Of a stretch of 32,834 nucleotides of DNA, positions 1-10,737 are shown piece by piece. The position numbers were made by a program, and so were the translations under genes. Position 1 is the first letter of the stretch. The number at the start of each line of letters is the position of its first letter. The notes below the pieces were generated by a model, which worked only from the letters and a program-made list of their open reading frames with translations, did no database searches and had not been told where the DNA came from. The stretch lies in the NCBI GenBank assembly GCA_009869945.1, contig WIXG01000610.1, positions 1 through 32,834 on the forward strand. Direction: 5' to 3'. This stretch comes from Mesaphorura yosii. Lineage: Eukaryota; Arthropoda; Collembola; Poduromorpha; Tullbergiidae.

Positions 1-246
1 CGCTTGCTCGTACAATTGCGTGGTCATGAATAGAGACAGAGGCGAAAGGCCGAATGCTTGTCAGGAAACTGAAATGCGGAATCGATTTGCGCTGATTGGC
101 ATGCTCGGAGTCACTCGGATGAAGAGCTGTACGTCTCCGCCGCTATTATAGACCCGTGAGGGGCACAAAAATCATAATTAGACTGAAAATTAAACACGAC
201 TGCTGATCGTGGAAATTCTCAAATTCCCCAATTAAACATTAATTGG

Positions 247-1313
247 ATGTCGAACCAATTCCTTGGGAATTGCGATAGCATTGTCGAGTACAATTTTCAA
301 TGGCTGGTTCAAAAGCTCTTGAAATTCAATCCATTACCGGAAGGTGAAGTGCGTTCGACTCGGATGGTCACAAGTGGCAGTAAGGAAACAGCAAAATTAA
401 GAGTCAAGCATAAGTGCAGTGCCGCCCTGCAATTTACTGATGATGGCAGTTATTTTGAATCTTTTGAAACCGTCATGAGAACATTGAACGGGTATGATGT
501 CTTTTTTCTGGATGGCAGTAGTACTGCTCTGCTTTGGATTGGCGCCGCAGTGCGAGCTGGTCAACCTTCGGCTTCGTGGTTTGTCTGACTGCGCATTCCA
601 TCTCGTACACTTCTCTGACATGGAGCTGTCAGAATTGATTCTGCTACGGAATCAGTACGGACAGGTGTGGACCATATTCAGTGCCAATGCCACCGTCTCC
701 ATGTTGCCGGATATAAGATTGGTTACATTCAAGGGAACCACAGCCTTCAGCCAGAGTTGGGTTACGCTGAACAGTTTGCTAAATTGGGAATACTTCATCG
801 CATCAATTCCAGCTTCTACCCTCTGGATCCCCTGGAATTTGAATCCTTGCTCAAGTGGAGCTTGAGAAAAGAGAGGATTTTTGTCGTGAATGTTGAGGAC
901 AGTGAGAAGCTTGAAAATTTCATCCGCATGTTCCAATATGGATCGAAGGGGCGGGCCAGGTGCCATGCCTTAAGAGATACATTGGGAACAGCCCAAAGGT
1001 CAATTCTGTTTCTGGGTCCACTAAAAGCCAGAATGGTAGGGCACATGAACGTGCTACTGGAATCGGGAATCTACTCCTGGCTGCGCCGAATGGAGACACA
1101 TCTAATTTCTAAGGAAGTCGAAAGCGAGAGAAAGTGTATCCAATTGAAGAAGAGCCGTCAGTGCGTCCTGCCAGCCTGGACATGCCAATCATGTCCATTT
1201 TCCAAATTTCTGGCGTATTGCTTGCTATTGCTTGCTTCGTGTTCCTGATTGAGGTGGTTCGGGACTTTGTAGGTGTGGGGCATTCAATTTTCCTCGGGCC
1301 ACCTGGATTCTAA
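247..1313 (+). pseudogene. Ionotropic-receptor-like (IR/iGluR-type) pseudogene
   Basis: Coding-like segments lie in successive frames: about 247-550 (frame 1), 560-850 (frame 2), 760-1130 (frame 1) and 1131-1313 (frame 3, ending in TAA). The last segment reads as a C-terminal transmembrane helix after a short polar linker (residues like MPIMSIFQISGVLLAIACF then FLIEVV), the M4 position of arthropod ionotropic receptors. Just before it is a stretch ending LLESGIYSWLRR, like the end of the ligand-binding S2 lobe. The early part (GYDVFFLDGSS) could be the extracellular N-terminal region. No pore (M1-M3) segment is visible, so material appears deleted. I tested one splice explanation (donor 550) and it gave an immediate stop. 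Several frame changes plus the missing pore point to a dead gene. IRs are chemosensory cation channels; the family call is moderate, the broken state more secure. Confidence 0.5.
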
Positions 1314-2585
1314 TGCAAAGGAACCCTGTGGACCTGCTCTTCAAGTGAACTTTCGATACTTAAGGCAAAACTTCAATATCGCTAGTTGAATTGAAATATT
1401 TTTCTAAGTTGAATGCCAGTGCGAGTCTGGAAAATCTGGAAAATTCCACGACTCTGTTTGAATACAATAATTCAGATTGACCACGCAACTGACCACTCCA
1501 GCCCCAGTTTGCAAGGATCAACGCTTTTCATAGTGTTGGTTGGGAGCTGAAGCTGTTAGAATTTCTGGTCCCCAATCATTTTTCTCAGTTTTCCGTTGCG
1601 ACCCATTTTTCTTGGGTTCGAACTATTTTTTGCACTCAACCATTCGATTATACGTTCCCGCACAAAACTCGTATGTATAAACTTCAAACAAACTAAATGT
1701 AGATATCTAATACTCGATTGAAGAGTCCCTCAGCAAATCCACCGAGCTCCGTTGCAGTAAAGAATACAAGTTTTTATGGTTAACACGTTCTAAAAAAAGA
1801 CTCAGGACTTGCTCGGGTACGGAAGTCCAGAGAGAGTTGATGGTCTGAGCGGACGTGAGTGGTAATGTAGTCCACGCCCTCATTGTATTCGGCCAGCAAG
1901 GCTGGGTCAGGTTTCGGACTCGACACTACATTGGACTCCATCCTCCACGATTTCGCCAACTATTACAATGCCAAGGTGACTGGGTAACGGGGGACCCATT
2001 CAAAGAATAGCAGACTCACGGTAGTTTTGATTCACTTTAAATCCTGAGCTTGGCAGCAAACGGCTCCGGGACCTGTCAACGGAGGAGTTGACCAGGACGA
2101 AATGGGACTGAAATGAGTTGACGACTAACGGCGATGGAGCATCGCTTTATGACTTGAAGAGTAAGTTTGCTGAGGAATTCATGAGCTCTAGCATTAAGTA
2201 TATTGAATTTATTCATCAAAATCAAATTCAAAAGCTTCCTGACAATCCTGCTGATTCTGCCATATAATAATAATAATAGCCACTTGCCACCATTAAAGCG
2301 ATGTTTATAAAGCCATGTCTACATTTCATTGCTGAACTTGGTTCTGTAGGTTTAGTGTAGGTCGTAGTGCGAGCAGTCGACGTGGAAGTGGTCCGGTCGA
2401 TAGTAGTGGAAGATGATGGTTCACAGGGCAATGTTTGCTGTATTAGTGCAACCAAATCCTGGGTGCATGCGGTTGACGGGATTTGGAACCTATTTTTTGC
2501 TGCTGGGAGCCATTCTTCAAAATCTAGACAGACACCTATAACTATAACAACAAACTTTTTATGCTCTTAAAACTCCTTGCAAGCT
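1314..2585. other. Gene-poor stretch
   Basis: No convincing multi-exon gene was found here. It holds a short ATA/TAA microsatellite at about 2263-2279 and one short minus-strand ORF at 1780-1941 (listed separately). A TTTATT (AATAAA on the minus strand) at 2208-2213 could be the poly(A) signal of the minus-strand gene ending at 2586. Confidence 0.5.
1780..1941 (-). CDS. Small hypothetical ORF, 53 aa
   Basis: An ATG at 1941 opens 53 codons ending in TAA at 1780. The peptide is polar and not low-complexity (it contains LLAEYNEGVDYITTHVRSD), which reads more like real protein than the surrounding frames. No signal peptide or membrane helix. It could be an isolated exon or chance; no family recognised. 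Confidence 0.2.
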   Translation of the reverse strand: MESNVVSSPKPDPALLAEYNEGVDYITTHVRSDHQLSLDFRTRASPESFFRTC

Positions 2586-3381
2586 TCATCTATTGTTTAC
2601 TGTTTCCTTACTAGCACCATCAATCAACTGCTTGAGTGTACAGTCTCCGAAAAAAAACCGTAAAACGTCTGAAACCAACCCGTCGATGTCGGACTGACAC
2701 TGCGCCCAGAATAGATCAAATGCAGGCTTTGCCAGTTCGCTGATCGAAACCCAAGTTTTGTTCGTTATCTCGTGACCGCAAATCTCTAGCTGCTGGACAT
2801 GAAGTGAGAGCCGCTCGAAACTCAGCTCAATCGTCCCACTTTCACCATCCAGTCCATCTGTGCTGCTGTCATGCTCAGCCTGTGCGACAAGGGTAAGTTG
2901 AACTCCATCTAGTCGTACGAACAGGTCACCATCTCCGAACACCGGCACCGAGGAGGAGTTGAGAAGTTGAGCTATATGCGCATCAATTTCATACCAGCTA
3001 GACAGTTCTAAGAATTCAGCACTCAAATCTAAGGTAACGTTGATAAGTGGATAAGATGATATGCAGTCAGGATACAAGAAACCAACGATCGTCTCCAACC
3101 CTTTCACTAACGGGTATCTAAATTCAAAACAGCAAGAAAGCGATTAAGCATGTTAACACGTTGAGACTTTTGTGACTTATTCTTGTAGCTTACTTAAGCT
3201 TCAACTCTCCGGAAATGAGTCCAAGACCATATTTGTCAAAATCAATTGTTGGATTGAACCAAATGGGAGTATCAGGAAGATAGTCAGAAATCAAATCTGT
3301 TTTTTCCGGACAATCTGGGTAACCACGAACGGTAACTATGGCAATAAAGATGACAAAGGTCCACGGTATCTCCGCCTTCAT
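2586..3381 (-). CDS. Secreted takeout/JHBP (TULIP-like) protein, two exons
   Basis: Exon 1 runs 3381 to 3194 and exon 2 runs 3117 to 2586. The 76-nt intron has a GTAAGC donor and TTTAG acceptor, and the phase closes correctly (codon AA|A, then Tyr-Pro-Leu-Val). I chose the ATG at 3381 because it starts a good signal peptide (MKAEIPWTFVIFIAIVTVRG); an in-frame ATG at 3408 adds nine polar residues. The mature protein starts with a Cys-containing YPDCPEK segment. It then has alternating hydrophobic strands (DKYGLGLISGELKLK; YEIDAHIAQLL; GDGDLFVRLDGVQLTL; LSFERLSLHVQQL), a pattern seen in takeout/juvenile-hormone-binding and mite group 7-like lipid-binding proteins. About 248 aa, the usual size for that family. 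Probable role: extracellular carrier of a small hydrophobic ligand. The family call rests on pattern only. Confidence 0.5.
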
Positions 3382-3872
3382 TTTGAACCGGCTAACTTGG
3401 AACTCCAAAAGGTATTTGAGGTAAGAAAAAGGAGTTTGTCGGAATGAATGAGCACTGACGGCAGCTGCCTGCCATACGCGTGCGAATTTCTATAGAAAGC
3501 GTACAAGTTTTCTTATCTCAAGTACTGGTGGGAACTAATGCCAAGTGCTATTAATTGAGAAATCCATGTCACAGGACGTGCCATATTTGTCTGCCGCCTA
3601 AGTGCTAATAAATGAGAAATCCATGTCACTGAACATGTCGCATTATCATAAATCACCACAGCTGCGAAAAGTCACGAACATCGTACGTGCACCTACTTCA
3701 CAACGGATCATGAATTCATCGTTCAAGGCGCTGGGTGAGGATTTCAGAATGTGAACCGGAACCTTTTGTGAGGTGAAGGACAAAAAGATTAGACCTTTCT
3801 GGATTTCGAGGAAAAAATTAGAAAAAAAGATTACTTATTGGTTCGCACACGGCCACATCACAACTGTCCAAC
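3382..3872. repeat. Intergenic stretch with a 57-nt-period duplicated block
   Basis: No gene seen. Two related 45-nt blocks, 3543-3587 and 3600-3644, share the cores AAGTGCTA.TAA.TGAGAAA and TCCATGTCAC with a few mismatches. The interval lies between the divergent starts of the secreted-protein gene (-) and the CLCA-kinase gene (+), so it may hold both promoters. Confidence 0.6.
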
Positions 3873-6800
3873 ATGGCGAGTTGTCTGTGTCTTGAGCATC
3901 CACTTCGCCTTGCGTTGACCTTCGCGTTGTTACTCTCGACTGCTCCAAGTGCTTACCATTGTCTTCATCTGGATCGTCATGGTGGCTATCACATCGTAGT
4001 GGCAATTTCGGATTCAGAGCTGTCGGGATCGGTGGGAAGTAGGCGAGGGGAAGCCAATGAATACATCAAATTGGTGAAGGTTGAGATGCAGAGCTTCATG
4101 TGCTTCTAATCTGCACATTATCGTTTGTACTTCATGTTGTGTATATGTAGGAAATGCTGAACAGCTTTGGAACCACACTTTGGTATTCAACCAATTCGGT
4201 ATTTTCTTTAAAGTCAGTCCAAATCTTGGTACCCGGTGCATGGAGTCAGGAGTTTGGGATTGAGGCGAAAGTTTCGACCACGTATGATGTTAGATATTAA
4301 AGAAACCTGTGAAGGATGTGTATCCAATGCCCACTGTACGACTACAAATTACAGGGCTACTTACGATGGTGCCGATGTGCAGATATCCGACACGACTGAC
4401 CAACCCTTCGCCGAAAATTATCATCCATGTGGAAAGCCTGGAGTACGTATCCTATTGCCCCTCTGGTTTCTCCATGCGGAACGGGCACATGCAGAGTTTG
4501 GGTCACAGTGTAACAACTTAAATTTCGGGTTCTTGATTCTGACTATTAGATAATTATTCGTTTGTGTTGGTTTTACAGCGAAGGGATTACTGAGCCTCTG
4601 GCTCCGGTACAGATTCGGTATTTGGGAGGAGCATGGCTATCCACTACATCGACACACACCTTACTTTTATCGCCCGAATGACGTCGAGCAACAAGGCTCC
4701 GTAACCGGAGTACCTTGGCGGCTGACTTCCTGCAACAGCTCCGAACTTTTCGGAGTACTGAAGCAAGTGAATCCAAACTCGAGTAATCCTTGCCATCTGC
4801 ACGATTTTCACGTGCTGCAGACTTGCCGCTTCGAACCGGACAGGGGCTCCAACGACAACCACGTTGACACATCACTCATGAATTTCCAATGGATAGAATC
4901 GATTCAGGGTTTGTGTGATGCAGGCACGCACGATACCCGCGCGCCAAACAGACAGAATTTATATTGCAACTTCCGGAGCGTCTGGGAAGTCATTCGGTCG
5001 AGTGAGGACTTCACAGGTTTAAATAAAACAGGTTCGAGTGGCACAGTGCCCGAAGTTGAGTACAACGTCGTCATCGAAAATTCGAAACCAATTTTGTACA
5101 TACTTCTGGATCGGGCTGCCCCAGATTTCTCCCGGAAAGACAAAGTTTACAGACTCTGGATGAATGAACTGGAGACTTTCGTGTCCGAGCTACCTTCCGA
5201 TGTGCTCGTAACCTTAGTAAGTTACCCAAACATGGTGAATTTAACCACAGATCTGTCAAGGCACGTTGGGTGGACTATTTTGAATGATTCCGTACGGAAG
5301 CAAATTTTCCAGTAAGCGCACTCGAATCTTGTACTACATTAAATACCTTTGTAAGAGTAAATCCTGCGTGCTTGTGTTTTTGTAGAAGTTTCAACGTTAT
5401 GGCAATAGTTGCACAGCCGAGATACGACTATTTCAACTTCCGTCTACCACTTTCTGAAGTGTTGTCCGAGCTAAAGCAGAAAGCACACAGTCCAGGTACC
5501 AACGTCGTGCTCTTGGTTCTCAGAACGGAGATGATATATTTTGGGCAATTTGTGGACAAGTACCTGGGTACGTTTATGAGGACTGAGTTGCAATCAGAGT
5601 GTCCTCAGTCAGATTGCAGTGTACAATTTTATAGACCAGGTTCCTGGTCCGTATGAAGAGGACTTTGCCGTCGAGCTGAGGCAATATGGAATTTCATTAT
5701 TTGCTGTCGAGACCAACGTGAGACGTGACTCAGTTCATCCCACTAATGTGACCTTAGAATACTTGACACTCGCCTCTGGTGGAATGTACGCAGAAATTAC
5801 CAATAAGAATCCCGCTGAGTCAGAGTCAGAACGCGAGATGGCTGGAATGCGTTCGGTTCTTAAGTCAGTGGTGGACAGAATATCGATATCAAAAGAAGAT
5901 CAACACCAACACAAGCGCGCGTACCAAATCATTTACAAGGAGCTGTTCACGAACATTTCTGAGAAATCATTCCTCATACCAGAGCCAAGTGCCTGTGACT
6001 GGCAAATTGTGTATGTGTACGTCGTGGTCGCAGGTGCTCGATTTGAGACAGTCGAATTACAGCTGCTGCCCTCCAATTCTGTTGACGGAGCGGGGAATGT
6101 TCCTTTCACTGAACGTATGGAATGGTTTCCATGGTTGAAGGGTAATCATGTAGAGGACGATGATCTACGGCTAAGCTACTCTTACCGTGCAAGCGTCAAC
6201 TTATCGTCCGAGTCTTACCAACTGATGCTGCAGAAGGGATCTTCCACCCAGAAGCTCTGGGAATTACGAGTATCGAACAAGTCGTCGAGTCTAGGTTGGA
6301 TAAAAGGTGCTGTCACAGTCTATGGTCTCAAAACAGAGACCGACTTTGATGGATGCAGAGAAAGTCCAACGCCGATCTTGAAAGCGGAAATATTGACATC
6401 CGCACATTCATCGCACAAGTTTGGATGTGTTAGTATGGCGGTCAATGAAGAGCCACTCGCAATCTACGCAAAGTTATCCATAGAGAACGGCAATAACGGT
6501 GAGGTGCCTGTTTTTGTAAACTCTTCTGCTGAAGACCAGGACTTGCCCGTCGTAGCTGCCCATCTTTTACATCTGCGGACTGGAGCCTCACTCACAGTCG
6601 CACTCCATGACGATGGCATGGGCGCGGATTTACTCGCCAATGACAGTCTCTATTCTGGCTACGTTTATCCACACTTGAGAGACGGATGGAGACTCTACGT
6701 AACAGTCTACGATACCAGAAGTAAGCTAGCCAATATATTCATTGCATCTTCATCACTTAACAATGAACCTTTCAAAATTCGGCAGCCAACACATCCGTTC

Positions 6801-8676
6801 GAGTCAACAGCACAGTCAACCCAATAGGCCGAATCCATTCGATGACGCAAGCCGATCTGCAAGTAGTCAAGCATGGGACTACGTTAAGCACACCATTCTC
6901 GGCTACTTTCGAATCTCCGAATCTGATTCGAGTTACCGCTGAATGTGTTGGAAAGGTGGGAAATTGTAGTTAAAATTTACGACTCGCTCTCATTTCTGCT
7001 CTGCTCTCTTTCAGCGGTTCATACCTCGAGTAGTAGACACACAAGTTGCAGTTGTGGAGGGTGACATTGCAGCAAAGTTTGTGAATATAACGTTCACAGT
7101 GCCAGTGATTACGGCGTCGACGGAAGGAGGAGGAGGAATACGTGAGTTGGAGGGGGATCCTGATGATGACATGAGTTGTTATTTTATGGGCATGGCGTAC
7201 CTGGCTGAGGATATAGACATCCTCATTAACAATTTGACTCATGAGTCAGTGCGCGTGGAAGCGTTTCTGGTTCCAAAAGCCTGCTCAGGACGGACACCTA
7301 AAGTACCTTCTTTGGAACGGGAGAATGCGACTGTGTTTGGAATGATATTGATTGATCCAGGTCAACTGCCGACGAAATCTCCGTTGTCCATTGTTTACAT
7401 AAAAGGATGGCACTGGGAGGCCCCACCAGCCGGAAAAGTCGGCTGCCTGATTGGTTGTGTGCTCTTCTTTGAAATTGCAAGTGGTCTTGTGATTTCTCTT
7501 CTCGTACTGACTCTCTTTCTACTTTGGAAAAGAAATCGGGTACAAGCAGAGAAGCTCCGCATGTTGTCCAGCGATGAAGTGAAAGAATTCTTGTATGGGG
7601 CCAAGCGGGGCGGAGGAGTAAAAGTGAAACCTGTGGGCGGCGTAGATGAGTACTTGGACCTCTCAGAGCGAATTCAATGCCTGCCATACGACAGCAAGTA
7701 TGAGATACCCAACAACAAACTACATATCGATCGAACGGAGCTACTTGGCTCCGGTGCATTTGGTAACGTTTACAAAGGTTACGTTCTGAATCATGGAGGA
7801 AGTGGGAAGATCCTGATCGTGGCTGTGAAGACAATGAAACCGAATATGGACAAATCATACTTCAAAGTTATGCTAGCAGAAGTCAAGCTTATGACACTTA
7901 TTGGACATGGACACGGGCGGCAACACCATCCCAACATAGTCCGACTCGTAGGTGCATGTACAAAAAATATTCGCAAGTGTGAAGTATTTCTTGCTACAGA
8001 ATTCTGTGTGAATGGAAGCTTATCATCATATTTACTGAAGCTGGACGGTCAGACGACCTCCACACGAGGCCTTATCAAATGGGCACGTGAAATTGCAAAC
8101 GGGTTGGAATTCCTTGGACGGAATAAAATTATTCATGGGGATTTAGCAGCAAGAAATATTTTACTAGACGACAATTTGATTGCAAAAGTAAGTGATTTTG
8201 GCCTTTCAAAGCAATCAGTGCAACAACAGTATGCAACAATGTATGAGGAACTAAGTAACAAGAATGATGGCGAAGAAGGACGTGGACTTCTACCTTGGAA
8301 ATGGGTTGCACCGGAAGTACTTACTTTTGGAAAATTCTCGGTTAACTCAGATGTATGGTCTTACGGAATCACACTTTGGGAAATATTCAGTCTTGGTCAG
8401 CTTCCATATCAGGGTATTCAATGGAGTCCTGACTTTGTACACAAATTGGAGCATTTAGGGTTGAGACTAACTAAGCCGACCCATGCTTCGGACTTGATCT
8501 ACGACATCATGCACTCGTGTTGGACAATCGAACCGAAAGGGAGACCGGGATTCAATAAATTGAAGGCTGGCTTTGATAAGATGTTGATCGACTTGGCTGA
8601 CGGAGAATATCTGGATTTGCAGGATAATGGCGAAAGTAATTCACGGAAAATAACAACTGCCTATATAAACGTGTAA
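3873..8676 (+). CDS. Receptor tyrosine kinase with a CLCA-type ectodomain, 8 exons, about 1436 aa
   Basis: Proposed exons: 3873-4079, 4165-4228, 4303-4509, 4579-5311, 5386-5567, 5635-6720, 6786-6955 and 7015-8676. These sum to 1437 codons including the stop, with consistent phases. Least certain are the exon 2 acceptor (4151 or 4165) and the exon 6 acceptor (5620 or 5635, same phase). Order: signal peptide; CLCA-N-like region (HGGYHIVVAI; YDGADVQISD; RYRFGIWEE; NLYCNFRSVWEVI); VWA-like region from about 5090 (ILYILLDRAAPDFS); CLCA C-terminal region (LHDDGMGADLLANDSLYSGY); TM helix about residues 1026-1051; kinase. Kinase landmarks: glycine loop GSGAFG about 1128, VAVK Lys about 1155, HGDLAARN about 1257, DFG about 1277, WVAPE, DVWSYGITLWE. 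CLCA proteins are normally secreted or membrane-tethered and lack a kinase. The zinc-protease HExxH and the VWA metal site look lost (see findings). Probable type I surface receptor; ligand unknown. The single 1662-nt last exon holds both TM and kinase, so the fusion does not depend on an intron call there. Confidence 0.85.
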
Positions 8677-10080
8677 TCTAAGAGGACTGAACACGATGTG
8701 TTCCAAGGATTTGTGTTTAAATGATTTATTCGCATACCTTATTTACAAGTGCATTACAAAATGTCTTGCATTATCATTACTTGTAATGAAGTATGGATGT
8801 GGGGTTGGATTGGACCACAGGGTGGTCAGCCCTGGTGTAGTGCTTGGGCTCGGTTAGGTTAGGTTTGTGTCCAACACACACCGAAGCTCTGTGCAATAGA
8901 GTGGACTTCTGCCAAAACTTTGAAAATTTCTGCTGACCCCCCTTTGGTCCAATTTAACCTGGATTTGGTGTCCTATGTGAGTGCCCGTATTGTGTCAAAT
9001 ACAGTTACTGCAGGTAATAAACTGATTGTTTAACTTCAATTCTGTCCAATTATCCAAATTGTCACACTTGTCAGCGGAAGTGACAAACCCTCAATTCTTT
9101 GGTACATTAAATCACCCAGTCTCACCCAACTCATACGGCTCATACGGATACGACAAGTTGTATCTGACGGCCTTGTGATTGGATTGTGACGTTTCAGCAT
9201 GTCGACCAAGAAGGCTCGAGACAAGTCCAAAGCTTTGCAAGAAAATCTTTGCAAACCAAGGAGACTATTACATGGCTCGTACTTGCTACTGTTTTGTATG
9301 GACGGTGGAGCGGACTCAGATGCCGGCAAGTTCAAGCTGTCCAAGCAGAGTGTTTCCGAACAATCATGTTCTGTTCCAGTTCACGAATCCTCCTCTCACT
9401 TGCTTCGAGTTCCTGACTTGGCTTGAATTCGTTGGGGATTCCACAGCGGCGGGGATGAATCGATGGAGATCCTCTCTGGTAGGGACGAATCGATGGGGAC
9501 CAAAACCAATGACTTCCTGTACTGGAGTACGGAGTAGCCCACGATGACTAACTGCACGAACTCTTCTTCCTCGACGTCCTCAATGGTCCATTCGTAGCTG
9601 CTGGTGCCTAAGGACAATGCATCAGACCAGAATGACCAACATTAAACCAAGACGGAATCAGTTCTGAAGCCGACAGCCTGGCGGGCCAAGAGTTGTGGCT
9701 GTTCAAAAAACCAAGTCAATACTTAAAAAAGATTAAAATGACAACTTATGCAAAGTACTTCGAAGTTAAAAGGAGTTGTAAATGAATATCAAATTATAAA
9801 ACGATATGTAATGCTAATTCTTCTGATGTGTACTGGTCCTTGTCCCCGAACAAATTAAGCAAGAAGGGGAGGTGAAATCTTTGTGTACACTGCACACAAG
9901 TCATCAACACGAGCAACTGGGTCTTGAATTGTACCCGAATTAAACCACACCACATTCTATTCCAGCTGTGTATTCTGGGCTTCCGGGGTTGATTACTCTC
10001 TGTGTCCATAGCAATTTCCGAGTTACAGTCTGACTCACAGTAAATACTAGCCAAAGCAGTCAGAACCACGACCTGCATCC
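8677..10080. other. 3' UTR and intergenic region
   Basis: No supported gene. An AATAAA at 9016-9021 could end the CLCA-kinase transcript. Around 8850 a short GGTTAGGTTAGGTT run resembles the arthropod telomere unit TTAGG, but has only two to three units. Two imperfect 30-nt-period units (GATGAATCGATGGAGATC and GACGAATCGATGGGGACC) lie at 9451-9501. Overlapping ORFs of 70-120 codons near 9180-9550 occur in several frames with no domain-like content; I treat them as chance. Confidence 0.5.
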
Positions 10081-10218
10081 ATGATTCGACTCCAGGTTCA
10101 GTTTCCATGTGCCTTCGTCCTCGTACTCGCCTTGGCACGTGCCTCTGACTTTCCCCTTGTTTCGCCTGATCAGTACAACCCGCCTTGCCCGCTTTTCAGT
10201 TACATTTATATCACCTGA
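10081..10218 (+). CDS. Short signal-peptide-like ORF or first exon
   Basis: The ATG at 10081 opens 45 codons. The first ~22 form a textbook secretory signal (MIRLQVQFPCAFVLVLALARA), followed by a Pro/Tyr/Cys-containing tail ending in TGA. It could be a tiny secreted peptide or the first exon of a secreted protein, but I found no convincing downstream exon. An antisense 114-codon ORF overlaps it. Low confidence. Confidence 0.25.
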   Translation: MIRLQVQFPCAFVLVLALARASDFPLVSPDQYNPPCPLFSYIYIT

Positions 10219-10737
10219 AATCAATAGAAGCACTTGAACTGTTTCAATTTATATTTATATACCACTCCATTAGACTCCTCTCCTTGAGAGGGGTCAACTT
10301 CATTAAAATTCTCAAACAAAATCGATGTTTATTTACTTCGTTTCAATTTCTCGGAACTACTCCAAGAACTTGACAAACAAACCTTGTCGACGTTCGTAGA
10401 CTCAACACTCTAAAACACCAAAACACAGCATACATACAAACTGTGGCATTTAAGCGTGCCTGTTGGCCGCAGACAAAATTACCAAACTGAAAAATACTGG
10501 ATGAGAAATTATCCCACTAGGCAGTTTCTAACAAACACGTCCACTGCAAATGGTCCACTCGGTATTATTCAATTTGGTAATTTTTTTCAGTTGCTAGCGG
10601 ACATTCTTAGCTGCCTAACCATGTATTTGTCATACATAGCCTGACGCACGTCTATCATCAAAATAGTGCAGTAGACGTCGGTGACGGCCCGAAGTCACTT
10701 CTGCTGGGCTAGCCTCCATGTCAAAGTGTCTCTTAAA

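Noticed and set aside
550..632. Intron explaining the first frame change of the IR-like locus
   Set aside because: GTGCGA...CTGTCAG gives an immediate in-frame stop after joining, so frameshift decay is the simpler reading.
8845..8870. TTAGG telomere-like run
   Set aside because: Only two to three units; too short to be more than chance or a trivial microsatellite.
9179..9617. Overlapping 70-120 codon ORFs on both strands
   Set aside because: Several frames open at once with no domain, signal peptide or splice support; looks like chance.
9794..10138. 114-codon minus-strand ORF, with a faint serine-protease-like end in another frame
   Set aside because: The protease resemblance (VYTKISPPLL) needs frame jumps across stops and lacks a GDSGGP motif. 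It also conflicts with the plus-strand signal peptide at 10081.
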